From Streptomyces beihaiensis (lineage in GTDB: Bacteria > Actinomycetota > Actinomycetes > Streptomycetales > Streptomycetaceae): 37,616 nucleotides of DNA. Under the pieces are notes generated by a model that saw only the letters and a list, made by a program, of their open reading frames with translations, did no database searches and was not told the DNA's origin. A program made the position numbers and the translations under genes. Within the stretch, counting starts at the first letter, position 1; every line of letters starts with the position of its first letter. Of this stretch, positions 1-7,505 are shown piece by piece. The DNA lies in contig NZ_JAPHNL010000283.1 in the NCBI RefSeq assembly GCF_026274175.1, positions 1-37,616 on the forward strand, read 5' to 3'.

Positions 1-1
1 G

Positions 2-94
2 GGCCGCGTCCCGACCCCGGCCCCGGTCCACGAACGCGTCGTGGCGGGCCACGTCCCCGCCAAGGGGAGCGGGGAGCTGCGCGCCCGGCCGTAG
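2..94 (+). CDS. 3' end of an unidentified gene (partial)
   Basis: A frame open from the window edge ends at TAG 92-94 and would encode about 30 residues, ending in GELRARP. It has no start inside the window and I recognise no family. It runs convergently towards the multicopper oxidase gene. It could be a chance open frame, because high GC makes stop codons rare. The fragment has ordinary composition and no membrane segment or cysteine. Confidence 0.3.
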   Translation, partial: GRVPTPAPVHERVVAGHVPAKGSGELRARP

Positions 95-123
95 ACGAGC
101 CCGAGCCGCGGCCCCGCGCTCCT

Positions 124-1650
124 TCAGGGCGCCCGGTAGCCGAGCACCGTCATCATCCCGGCCTCCGCGTGGTACACGTTGTGGCAGTGGACCATCCACA
201 GGCCGGGGTTGTCCGCGTCGAAGTCCACCGTCACCGTCTGCCCGGGCAGCACGATAGCGGTGTCCTTGCGCGGCCCGCCGGGCGTCGCGCCCAGCGCGAA
301 CGTGTGCCCGTGCAGATGGATCGGATGCCACATCGACGTGGTGTTGACGAACTCGGTCCGCACCCGTTCGCCCTCCCGGACCGGGTGCCGCTGGTCCGGC
401 GAGTACGGCTTCCCGTCGAACGCCCAGTCGTACGTGGCCATCCCGCCGGTCAGCCGCAGCCGGATCGTCCGGTCCGGTGTACGGGACGGCAGGGCCACCG
501 AGTCGGCCGCGCGGAGCCGGTCCGCGGTCACCAGGCGGCCGTCCAGTTCCTCGGGGCGCACGTCGGCGGCCGGGACGGCGCCGGACCCCGTACGGAGCAC
601 GGCGAGCGCCGAGGCCCTCTTGCCCTCCGCGAGCGCGGTCAGCGGGAAGACGCCGTCGCCGGCGGTGACCAGCACGTCGTACCGCTCGCCCATCCCGAGG
701 ACCAGCGAGTCCGTGGTGGTGTGACGCACCGGGAAGCCGTCGGCGTGGGTCACGGTCATCCGGTGGCCGCCGAGCGCGACGCGGAACGCCGTGTCCCCGC
801 CGGCGTTGACGATGCGCAGCCTGATCCGGTCTCCCGGACGGGCCGTGAAGCCCGAAGGGTCCTTCGCCGTACGCCCGTTGACCAGGTAGTACGGGTAGGC
901 CACGTCGCCCGCGTCGCCGCCGAGCAGCTTGCTCTCGGCGCCCATCGGCATGCGCGAGGCCATGCCGCCGCGCCTGTGACGCGTCCCGCCGCGCAGCCGC
1001 CCGAGCACCTTGTCCGGGGTCGAGCCGTCGACCCCGTCGAGCCAGTCGTCGAGGACGACCACCCACTCCTTGTCGTACGACAGGGGTTCCTTGGGGTCGT
1101 CCACGATCAGCGGCGCGTACAGGCCCCGGTCCCGCTGGGTGCCGACGTGCGGGTGGACCCAGTACGTGCCCGGGTCGGGGACCGTGAACCGGTAGGTGAA
1201 GTCGGCTCCGGGCGCCACGGCCTTCTGCGTGACGCCGGGGACGCCGTCCATGTTGTTGCGCAGCGCGATGCCGTGCCAGTGCGCGCTCGTGGCCTCGGGG
1301 AGGTGGTTGGCGAGGGTGAGGGCGAGCGTGTCGCCCGCGGTGACGCGGACCTCCTCGCCGGGCAGCTCGCCGCCGTACGACCAGGAGGTGACGGTGGTGC
1401 CGCCGCCCAGGTCGAGCGGGGTGCGCGCGGCGGTGAGCTGGACGGTGCGGACGGGGCCCGAGCCGCGCTCGCGCTCGGCCTCGGCGACCTCGGGGCCGTC
1501 CGGGGCGACGTAGCCGCCGGGCTTGGCGTTGCTCCGTGGCGGGCTGTCGGCGCCGCAGGCGGTGAGGAGGCCGGTGCCCGCGGCGGCGAGGGAGGCGCCG
1601 AGGACGGTGCGGCGCGAGGGCGCGCCGGGTGTGTGGTGGATGTCGCGCAT
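124..1650 (-). CDS. Tat-exported multicopper oxidase lipoprotein (laccase-like)
   Basis: This 508-residue protein should oxidise a metal or organic substrate with O2 at the outer membrane face. The N-terminus has a twin-arginine signal (SRRTVLG, 12-18) followed by a lipobox LTAC with Cys32. Copper ligands sit in the four expected motifs: HWHG (124-127), HPH (166-168), HPIHLHG (442-448), and the C-terminal VHCHNVYHAEAGM block (Cys489, His490, His494, axial Met499). That gives a complete T1 plus T2/T3 site in a three-domain laccase/CumA-type layout. I chose the ATG at 1650 because the Tat signal begins there and a GAGGTG lies about 10 bases upstream. An open frame extends to 1803 but encodes low-complexity sequence. 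The DUF6153 gene lies 73 bases upstream on the same strand, so co-transcription is likely. The true substrate cannot be told from sequence. Confidence 0.9.
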   Translation of the reverse strand: MRDIHHTPGAPSRRTVLGASLAAAGTGLLTACGADSPPRSNAKPGGYVAPDGPEVAEAERERGSGPVRTVQLTAARTPLDLGGGTTVTSWSYGGELPGEEVRVTAGDTLALTLANHLPEATSAHWHGIALRNNMDGVPGVTQKAVAPGADFTYRFTVPDPGTYWVHPHVGTQRDRGLYAPLIVDDPKEPLSYDKEWVVVLDDWLDGVDGSTPDKVLGRLRGGTRHRRGGMASRMPMGAESKLLGGDAGDVAYPYYLVNGRTAKDPSGFTARPGDRIRLRIVNAGGDTAFRVALGGHRMTVTHADGFPVRHTTTDSLVLGMGERYDVLVTAGDGVFPLTALAEGKRASALAVLRTGSGAVPAADVRPEELDGRLVTADRLRAADSVALPSRTPDRTIRLRLTGGMATYDWAFDGKPYSPDQRHPVREGERVRTEFVNTTSMWHPIHLHGHTFALGATPGGPRKDTAIVLPGQTVTVDFDADNPGLWMVHCHNVYHAEAGMMTVLGYRAP

Positions 1651-1723
1651 GACGGTGGTGCACCTCGGTGTCAGGTGTCGCTGTCGGTCGTGGTGGTGTC
1701 GGTTCCGGCGTCCTGGCGCCGGC

Positions 1724-2173
1724 CTAGACGCGCAACACCGACAGGAGGGACAGCGAGGTGCGGGGCGGGGGAGGGTTGGGGCGCTGGGCGTGGACCAGGC
1801 CACGCCGCCGCGGCCGTACGGCGGCCGGGAGCGCGGTCCGCGACGCGAGGGCCGCCGTCAGCAACAGCAGCGCGAACGATCCGAGCACGGCGAGGCAGAC
1901 GCTCATGGGGTCCGTGGAGCCGTGCTCGGGCGCCGCGGGCGCGTGGGCGGCGGGCCGGGTCACCACGGGGGCGTCGTCCCGGACCGCGGCAGCGACGACG
2001 GCAGGTGCGACGGCAGGGACCAGGGCCGGGGCGGAGTGCGCCGCGGGCAGGGCGAGCGCGCCGGGGGAGCGGTCCGTCGGATGCCCCAGCGTGTGCATGC
2101 CGACGATGCCGAGGAGCAGCGCCACGAACAGCAGCAGCTGCCCGCGGCTCATGCGCCCCCGTGGCCTCGTCAT
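1724..2173 (-). CDS. DUF6153-type small membrane protein
   Basis: This 149-residue protein has two membrane segments: residues about 11-29 (LLLFVALLLGIVGMHTLGH) and about 91-110. Between them is an Ala/Pro/Val-rich loop of about 60 residues containing several histidines. The C-terminal tail is basic and proline-rich. The two-segment layout and position before a copper oxidase gene match the family called DUF6153 in streptomycetes, as I recall it. No function is established. The histidine-rich GMHTLGH at the membrane edge could bind metal, which is inference. The start ATG at 2173 sits just downstream of a palindromic TACC...GGTA element, and the multicopper oxidase follows 73 bases downstream. 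Confidence 0.7.
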   Translation of the reverse strand: MTRPRGRMSRGQLLLFVALLLGIVGMHTLGHPTDRSPGALALPAAHSAPALVPAVAPAVVAAAVRDDAPVVTRPAAHAPAAPEHGSTDPMSVCLAVLGSFALLLLTAALASRTALPAAVRPRRRGLVHAQRPNPPPPRTSLSLLSVLRV

Positions 2174-2184
2174 GACCGGAACCC

Positions 2185-2199
2185 TACCCCCGCCCGGTA
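2185..2199 (-). promoter_or_regulatory. Possible CsoR/RicR-like copper operator
   Basis: The sequence TACCCCCGCCCGGTA has complementary ends TACC and GGTA, 12 bases upstream of the DUF6153 start. It overlaps a possible -10 (TATACC on the minus strand). Actinobacterial copper repressors bind sites with TACCC and GGGTA arms, and the downstream gene pair encodes a copper enzyme, so copper-dependent repression is plausible. The arms are short and the match is imperfect. Confidence 0.35.
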
Positions 2200-2212
2200 T
2201 ACGGCACGAACG

Positions 2213-2248
2213 CGCCCGCCCCGCCGGCCGAGGCCGACGGGGCGGGCG
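2213..2248 (-). terminator. Hairpin terminator after the S53 protease gene
   Basis: Two perfect 11-base arms, CGCCCGCCCCG (2213-2223) and CGGGGCGGGCG (2238-2248), flank a 14-base loop. The hairpin lies 24 bases beyond the protease stop codon. There is no U-tract, which is usual for Streptomyces hairpin terminators. It would separate protease transcription from the DUF6153/oxidase unit. Confidence 0.7.
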
Positions 2249-2271
2249 TGAGGCTCCCGGGGGAGGAGAGG

Positions 2272-4212
2272 TCAGAACCAGCTGTACGACTCGACGTAGC
2301 CGCGGGCCGGCGTGCCGACACCCGTCACGTCGTCGTAGCCGCGGGTCGCGTGCAGCGAGGAGTCCGTGCCGAGCGTGCGCAGGGAGGTGAGCACGCCGTT
2401 CGACGCGTCGTAGCCGTTGGCGAAGTCCCTGCGGATCACGGCGAGGCCGTGACCGGTCGGGTGGTCCGTCACGTCGTGGAACAGGCCGGTGCCGTACCGG
2501 GCGTAGATCTCCGGGTTGGCGAAGCCGATCGGGAAGCCGCCGCGCTCCTGCTGGGCGAGCGCCTGGACGCCCGCGATCACCGGGGCGGCCAGCGACGTGC
2601 CGCCGATGCGGTACTCGGAGTAGCCGAGCGAGCCGTCGGGCATGGTCTGCGTCTGGCCGACCAGGAAGCCGGTCTGCGGGTCGGCGATGGCCGAGATGTC
2701 CGGGACGACGCGGTGGTGGCCGCCGTTGGCCGTGGCGAGCGAGTTCGGGACGACGCCCCACTGGTAGAAGGGCTCGTTCACGGTCTTGCTGGTGCCGCCG
2801 CCGGCGCCGTACAGGTACTTGCCGGGGAAGCCGGTCCAGCTCTTGCCGTCGGCGGAGAGCGTCGACTTCTGGGTGCCCCAGCCGGTCTCCCACTTGTACG
2901 TGTTGTTCTTGCCGACGGCCAGCGCGGTGCCGCCGACCGCCGTCACCCAGGCGGAGTTGGCCGGGGTGTCGACCTGCTTCGTGCCGGTGTTGGCGACCTC
3001 GTCACCGTTGTCACCGGAGGAGAAGTAGAAGCCGATGCCCTGGACCGCGCCCATCTTGAAGACCTGGTCGTAGGCGGTGGCCAGCTGCGGCGTCTGGTTG
3101 GCCTCGATGTCGCCCCAGGAGTTGGAGACGATGTCGGCCAGGTGCTTGTCGACGACCCGGTTCAGCGCGTCGAGCAGGTCGTCGTCGTTGCAGGAGGCCG
3201 CGCCGACGTAGGTGATGTTCGCCTTCGGAGCCATGGCGTGCACGGCCTCGACGTCGAGGGTCTCCTCGCCGTACCAGCCGGCCCCGCCGCACTCCTTGAC
3301 GTGGTTGTAGCTCTTGGGCAGGTCCTGGTTGAACTGGCCGGCCGCGTAGGGCGCGTCACCGTTCTTGGCGGCGTAGGCCTGCGCGTCCTGGGCGATGTAC
3401 GGCGAGGCGAACGCGTCGGTGATGGCGACCCGCACACCCTTGCCGGTGGCCTTGCCCGCCCCGTAGACGGCGCGCAGCTGCTTGCCGGTGTAGCCCTTCG
3501 GCGCGTACGGGACCTTGCTGCCGTAGGCGTCCGGCAGCGTGGTCGCGATGTTCGACCCGAAGTACGTGGAGAACGGGCCCGAGTTGCGGAACACCGCTTC
3601 CGGCGGCGGAAGCTGGTCCTGCTTCGTCGCGTGGTGCGGGGCGCTGTCCAGGCCGGTCACGGTGAGCACGGCGCCGTGCAGCGAGGCCGGCACGGAGGCG
3701 GCGTGCGACGGGGCGCGGTAGGTGTGGCCGCTCTTGGCGTAGTTGTGCAGCTGGGTGCCGAACGCCTTCTCGGCGGCGGACACGTCGCCCGAGACCGAGA
3801 TGTAGTGGTCGTTGGTACCGGTCACGGTCAGGCCGGAGGACTTCAGCCAGGCCGTGACCGCGGCTATCTGGTGCTTCGTCGCCCCGAAGCGCGCCTTGGC
3901 CTGCTTGGCGGTCAGGTAGTGACCGTACTGGCGGGACGACGGGTCCGACACGGCCCTCGCGTACGCGGTGAGCTTGCGGGCGTTCCGTCCGGCCAGGTAG
4001 ACGCGGGCGTGGACGGTGTGGCTGTTCGCCGTGGAGCCCTTGTCCGCGGAGCTCGTGGCCCACAGCGGCTTGGTGCCGGACAGGGTGTCGCGGCCCGCCC
4101 CTGAGTCGGCCTGGGCCGGGGCGGCAAGGGCGAGGGCGCCGGCGAGCAGCGGCAGTGTCGCTGCGATGCTGAGGCCGGCCCGGGTGCGGCGGGCGCCGCG
4201 GTTGGATCTCAT
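2272..4212 (-). CDS. Secreted S53 family serine-carboxyl peptidase (sedolisin)
   Basis: This 646-residue secreted endopeptidase is made as a pro-enzyme and should be active in acid. The signal peptide spans about residues 1-36 (basic start, LPLLAGALALAAPAQA). The pro-domain follows at about 45-200, and the catalytic domain runs from about 235 to the end. The Glu-Asp-Ser machinery of the family is visible: E316 and D320 in YGEETLDVEA, the oxyanion Asp D368 in NSWGD, and S540 in GGTSLAAP. The C-terminal segment with HDVTDH and YDDVTGVG should hold the calcium site. The ATG at 4212 is chosen because the signal peptide starts there and GGGGG lies just upstream; the open frame continues upstream without a signal. 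The gene is monocistronic, with its own terminator and a 457-base upstream region holding a duplicated 16-base motif. Confidence 0.93.
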   Translation of the reverse strand: MRSNRGARRTRAGLSIAATLPLLAGALALAAPAQADSGAGRDTLSGTKPLWATSSADKGSTANSHTVHARVYLAGRNARKLTAYARAVSDPSSRQYGHYLTAKQAKARFGATKHQIAAVTAWLKSSGLTVTGTNDHYISVSGDVSAAEKAFGTQLHNYAKSGHTYRAPSHAASVPASLHGAVLTVTGLDSAPHHATKQDQLPPPEAVFRNSGPFSTYFGSNIATTLPDAYGSKVPYAPKGYTGKQLRAVYGAGKATGKGVRVAITDAFASPYIAQDAQAYAAKNGDAPYAAGQFNQDLPKSYNHVKECGGAGWYGEETLDVEAVHAMAPKANITYVGAASCNDDDLLDALNRVVDKHLADIVSNSWGDIEANQTPQLATAYDQVFKMGAVQGIGFYFSSGDNGDEVANTGTKQVDTPANSAWVTAVGGTALAVGKNNTYKWETGWGTQKSTLSADGKSWTGFPGKYLYGAGGGTSKTVNEPFYQWGVVPNSLATANGGHHRVVPDISAIADPQTGFLVGQTQTMPDGSLGYSEYRIGGTSLAAPVIAGVQALAQQERGGFPIGFANPEIYARYGTGLFHDVTDHPTGHGLAVIRRDFANGYDASNGVLTSLRTLGTDSSLHATRGYDDVTGVGTPARGYVESYSWF

Positions 4213-4255
4213 AAAACCCCCTGGGTCAGGTGCGCGTTGTTGTGCACACGCAGAG

Positions 4256-4347
4256 GGCCCCAACTCTGGCCAAGAAGCATTCACGCGAGGGAAATGAGTC
4301 GATCAAGAAGACGTCAATTCCCGTCGGAAATGGCCCCAACTTTGGCC
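4256..4347 (-). repeat. Duplicated 16-base motif upstream of the S53 protease gene
   Basis: GGCCCCAACTCTGGCC (4256-4271) and GGCCCCAACTTTGGCC (4332-4347) differ at one base and lie 76 bases apart. They are 44 and 120 bases upstream of the protease start. The rest of the 457-base gap (4213-4669) shows no gene. Conservation of the 16-mer in otherwise unrelated flanks suggests a protein-binding site used twice, perhaps through looping. I do not recognise the regulator. Confidence 0.45.
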
Positions 4348-4498
4348 TACATGACCCGATTTGAGCTCCCGGAGGAATGGATTCCACTTGCTGCCGGCGC
4401 GCACCCGCGACCGGCACCGGTTGTCCGGACCACCGACCCGTCCCGTTCACCCGTACGGCCCCCTCCCCGGGCCCCTGTCGTCGGGCCGCCGAACGGCA

Positions 4499-4534
4499 GG
4501 CACTATGGGGCTGGGGGGTCCAGCGGGCACTATG
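4499..4534 (+). repeat. GGCACTATG direct repeat ahead of glnA2
   Basis: GGCACTATG occurs at 4499-4507 and again at 4526-4534, 27 bases apart, about 135-170 bases before the glnA2 start. It could be a regulatory site or part of tandem promoters, but I cannot assign a -35 box. No GlnR-type GTnAC-n6-GaAAC pair is visible in this gap. Confidence 0.25.
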
Positions 4535-4669
4535 AACACGACAGCGGCCGATCACTGACGATCAAGGTCGGCAACGCGCACGAAACGGGTGTGTGGTGGG
4601 ATGGTGGCCAGGCCCTTCGACAGCGCGGGAGCAGGCGGCCTGACCAGCAAGGATGGGTGGAAGCGGAAG

Positions 4670-6031
4670 ATGGACAAGCAGCAGGAATTCGTGCTCCGGA
4701 CCCTGGAGGAGCGCGACATCCGGTTCGTACGCCTGTGGTTCACGGATGTGCTGGGCTTCCTGAAGTCGGTGGCCGTGGCCCCGGCCGAGCTGGAACAGGC
4801 CTTCGACGAGGGCATCGGCTTCGACGGCTCCGCCATCGAGGGCTTCGCCCGGGTCTACGAGTCCGACATGATCGCCAAGCCGGACCCGTCCACGTTCCAG
4901 GTCCTGCCCTGGCGCGCGGAGGCCCCCGGCACCGCCCGCATGTTCTGCGACATCCTCATGCCGGACGGCTCCCCGTCCTTCGCGGACCCGCGCTACGTCC
5001 TCAAGCGGGCCCTCGCCAAGACCTCGGACCTCGGCTTCACCTTCTACACGCATCCCGAGATCGAGTTCTTCCTCCTCAAGGACAAGCCGCTCGACGGCAG
5101 CCGCCCGGTCCCCGCCGACACCTCCGGCTACTTCGACCACACCCCGCAGAACGTCGGCATGGACTTCCGCCGCCAGGCGATCACCATGCTCGAATCCATG
5201 GGCATCTCGGTCGAGTTCAGCCACCACGAGGGCGCGCCCGGCCAGCAGGAGATCGACCTGCGCTACGCGGACGCGCTCTCCACGGCGGACAACATCATGA
5301 CGTTCCGCCTGGTCATGAAGCAGGTCGCCCTTGAGCAGGGGGTGCAGGCCACGTTCATGCCCAAGCCGTTCTCCGAATACCCGGGCTCCGGCATGCACAC
5401 GCACCTCTCCCTCTTCGAGGGCGACCGCAACGCGTTCTACGAGTCCGGCGCCGAGTACCAGCTGTCGAAGGTGGGCCGCTCCTTCATCGCGGGCCTGCTG
5501 CGGCACGCCGCGGAGATCTCCGCCGTCACCAACCAGTGGGTCAACTCCTACAAGCGCATCTGGGGCGGCGCCGAGCGCACGGCGGGCGCGGGCGGCGAGG
5601 CCCCCTCCTACATCTGCTGGGGCCACAACAACCGCTCGGCCCTCATCCGGGTCCCCATGTACAAACCGGGCAAGACGGGCTCGGCACGGGTCGAGGTCCG
5701 CTCGCTCGACGCGGGCTGCAACCCGTACTTGGCGTACGCGGTGCTGCTCGCGGCGGGCCTGAAGGGCATCGAGGAGGGCTACGAGCTCCCTCCGGGGGCC
5801 GACGACGACGTGTGGGCGCTGCGGGACGCGGAGCGCCGCGCCCTGGGCATCGAGCCGCTGCCGCAGAACCTCGGCGAGGCGATCTCGCTCATGGAGCGCA
5901 GCGAACTGGTCGCCGAGACGCTCGGCGAGCACGTGTACGACTTCTTCCTGCGCAACAAGAAGCAGGAGTGGGAGGAGTACCGCTCCGAGGTAACGGCGTT
6001 CGAGCTGCGGAAGAACCTGCCGGTGCTGTAG
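4670..6031 (+). CDS. glnA2: Glutamine synthetase-like enzyme GlnA2
   Basis: This 453-residue member of the type I glutamine synthetase fold has a beta-grasp N-domain (about 1-100) and a catalytic domain. Metal and substrate motifs are present: HPEIEFF (128-134), GQQEID (191-196), GSGMHTHLS (239-247), NNRSALIRVP (320-329) and EVRSLDAG (342-349). The place aligned with the adenylylation tyrosine of GlnA ([10 protein letters not shown]) reads DDVWALRDAE here, with Trp382 instead of Tyr. Adenylylation by GlnE is therefore unlikely. The S. coelicolor homologue is described as a gamma-glutamylpolyamine synthetase rather than a glutamine-making enzyme; assigning that activity here rests on near-identity recalled from memory. 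The ATG at 4670 is preceded by GGTGGAAGCGGAAG and begins MDKQQEFVLRTLEERD as in that family. No partner gene is co-oriented downstream. Confidence 0.93.
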   Translation: MDKQQEFVLRTLEERDIRFVRLWFTDVLGFLKSVAVAPAELEQAFDEGIGFDGSAIEGFARVYESDMIAKPDPSTFQVLPWRAEAPGTARMFCDILMPDGSPSFADPRYVLKRALAKTSDLGFTFYTHPEIEFFLLKDKPLDGSRPVPADTSGYFDHTPQNVGMDFRRQAITMLESMGISVEFSHHEGAPGQQEIDLRYADALSTADNIMTFRLVMKQVALEQGVQATFMPKPFSEYPGSGMHTHLSLFEGDRNAFYESGAEYQLSKVGRSFIAGLLRHAAEISAVTNQWVNSYKRIWGGAERTAGAGGEAPSYICWGHNNRSALIRVPMYKPGKTGSARVEVRSLDAGCNPYLAYAVLLAAGLKGIEEGYELPPGADDDVWALRDAERRALGIEPLPQNLGEAISLMERSELVAETLGEHVYDFFLRNKKQEWEEYRSEVTAFELRKNLPVL

Positions 6032-6197
6032 GCGTCGGCCGGGTCGCTCACCCGTCGCGTACCCCCGAGGGGCGCGGCCCGTCGCCGCGACCCTCCGATC
6101 CGGGTTCCGCTCACCCGTGCCAGGCCGTCTGCGGGTGGTGAGAGGGCGTCGACCGCCCGTGGCGCCCCTGGCGAGTCGCGTCGTGTTGCCGCGGTGT

Positions 6198-6225
6198 CGG
6201 GCGGGCCGGGCCGGCGGCCCGCCCG
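6198..6225. terminator. Bidirectional hairpin between glnA2 and the phosphoesterase gene
   Basis: CGGGCGGGCC (6198-6207) and GGCCCGCCCG (6216-6225) form a perfect 10-base stem with an 8-base loop. It sits in the 281-base convergent gap (6032-6312) and can serve both genes. Nothing else recognisable is in that gap. Confidence 0.7.
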
Positions 6226-6312
6226 GACGCCGCCGTGGCCGCGCCGCCGCTGCTGTGCCGCAGTCCGTCCGTCGGCGCGCGGGCCGCGTCGTCGCGGGTG
6301 CCCAGGTACGCC

Positions 6313-7203
6313 TCAGGGCGCCCAGACGCCGGTGATGTCCTTGCCCGACGCGGCGTGACCCGCGTACGGCAGGCCGTACATGTCCTCGATGGTGCGCAGC
6401 ACGTCGTAGTGGTGGTAGGTGGCCGACGACATCGAGCCGGCGGCGACCGGCCCGCCGTACAGGACGGTGGGGACGTGGTTGCCGCTGCTGCCGTTGTCCT
6501 CGTCGAAGGTGATGACGAGAAGGCTGTTGTGGCTCTTGGCCCAGGTCGCGTAGTCGCCCAGGTTGTTCTTGATCCACCGGTCGCCGGTCTTGACCGAGCA
6601 GTTGTGCATGTCGCTGCACAGGTTCGGGATGACGTACGAGACCTTCGGGAGCGTCGAGTAGTCCGTGGGGAACTGGGCGAAGGTCTTGGCCGTGCTGGTG
6701 GGTACGTTGCCGAACCCGAACCACGGGTTGTGCTTCTGCGCGTAGTTCCCCGACGAGCAGACCGTCGAGCCCTGGCTCGGCAGGTCCTCGTTGTAGCTGG
6801 CCCAGCTCTTCCCGGCGGCGAGCAGCTCCGCCCCGAGGTTGTCCGCGGAGGAGAAGCCGGGCGCGACACAGCTGTCGTCCGTGACGCCCTGGGTGTCGCC
6901 GGAGAACAGCGCGTAGTAGTTGGGCTGGCTGGGGTGCGTCTGCGCGTACGACGCCGTCAGGTTGGCGCCGCCGTCGGCGAGGCTGTTGATGTACGGGGCC
7001 CGGGACGAGCCGATGATCTGGCCGTAGGAGTGGTTCTCGAAGACCACGACGATGGTGTGGTCCGGGGTGGGCAGCCCGGTCGCGGCGTGCGCGGGCACGC
7101 CCGCGGAGAGGGCGAGCCAGCCGCCGAGGGCGGCCGCCGCGACGGCCGCGGCCGAGGACAGCAGCCTGCCGCGGGTGCGGCTCAGGAGCGTCTTGCCGGT
7201 CAC
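6313..7203 (-). CDS. Secreted phosphoesterase family protein (PF04185, phospholipase C/acid phosphatase-like)
   Basis: This 296-residue exported protein starts at GTG 7203 with a strong GGAGGT five bases upstream. The signal peptide is about residues 1-42 (basic GKTLLSRTRGR, then an Ala-rich core ending AHA). The mature part opens with HTIVVVFENHSYGQIIG, the metal-binding N-motif of the phosphoesterase family. Further motifs are HPSQPNYYALFSGDTQG, the VPNLCSDMHNC stretch and LLVITFDEDNGSSGNHVPT, where the Asp-Glu-Asp and His residues complete the two-metal site. The family includes AcpA-like acid phosphatases and phospholipases C, and the substrate cannot be told from sequence. Its likely PhoP control (PHO box at 7303-7324) favours a phosphate-scavenging role. 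Four cysteines in the mature part may form disulfides. It is divergent from glnE. Confidence 0.88.
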   Translation of the reverse strand: MTGKTLLSRTRGRLLSSAAAVAAAALGGWLALSAGVPAHAATGLPTPDHTIVVVFENHSYGQIIGSSRAPYINSLADGGANLTASYAQTHPSQPNYYALFSGDTQGVTDDSCVAPGFSSADNLGAELLAAGKSWASYNEDLPSQGSTVCSSGNYAQKHNPWFGFGNVPTSTAKTFAQFPTDYSTLPKVSYVIPNLCSDMHNCSVKTGDRWIKNNLGDYATWAKSHNSLLVITFDEDNGSSGNHVPTVLYGGPVAAGSMSSATYHHYDVLRTIEDMYGLPYAGHAASGKDITGVWAP

Positions 7204-7302
7204 GTGACACCTCCGGTGAAGTGGGTGCGGGGCGAACGACGGTGACGGTGCAGCCAGAGCATGCACACGCCAGGGAGCGGGTGCGGCACGCGCGCGGACC
7301 CG

Positions 7303-7324
7303 CACGGATGAAATCCCGGTGAAC
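7303..7324 (-). promoter_or_regulatory. Probable PHO box (PhoP operator)
   Basis: On the minus strand the sequence reads GTTCACCGGGA then TTTCATCCGTG. These are two adjacent 11-base direct repeat units matching the Streptomyces PhoP consensus (G[GT]TCAYYYRSG). It lies 100 bases upstream of the phosphoesterase GTG. The remaining 302-base divergent region up to glnE shows no gene. Confidence 0.55.
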
Positions 7325-7505
7325 TGTGCCCGGGCCCCGTCCGCTCGGGTGGACGGCGGGACCCGCTGTCGTGCGGAGGGCCGTTCCGCCGGGGCGGTCG
7401 CTTCCGGGGCGGCCGGACGGGAGGCTTCCGGTGCCCGCCGGGCGCCGCCGCCCGCCGAGGCCGTAGGCTCGTGACCAGTTGTGATCCTGGAGAAGGAGGC
7501 GGGGC

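Noticed and set aside
2248-4104. A 618-residue plus-strand open frame
   Set aside because: It is antisense to the S53 protease and consists of low-complexity Val/Arg/Gly sequence.
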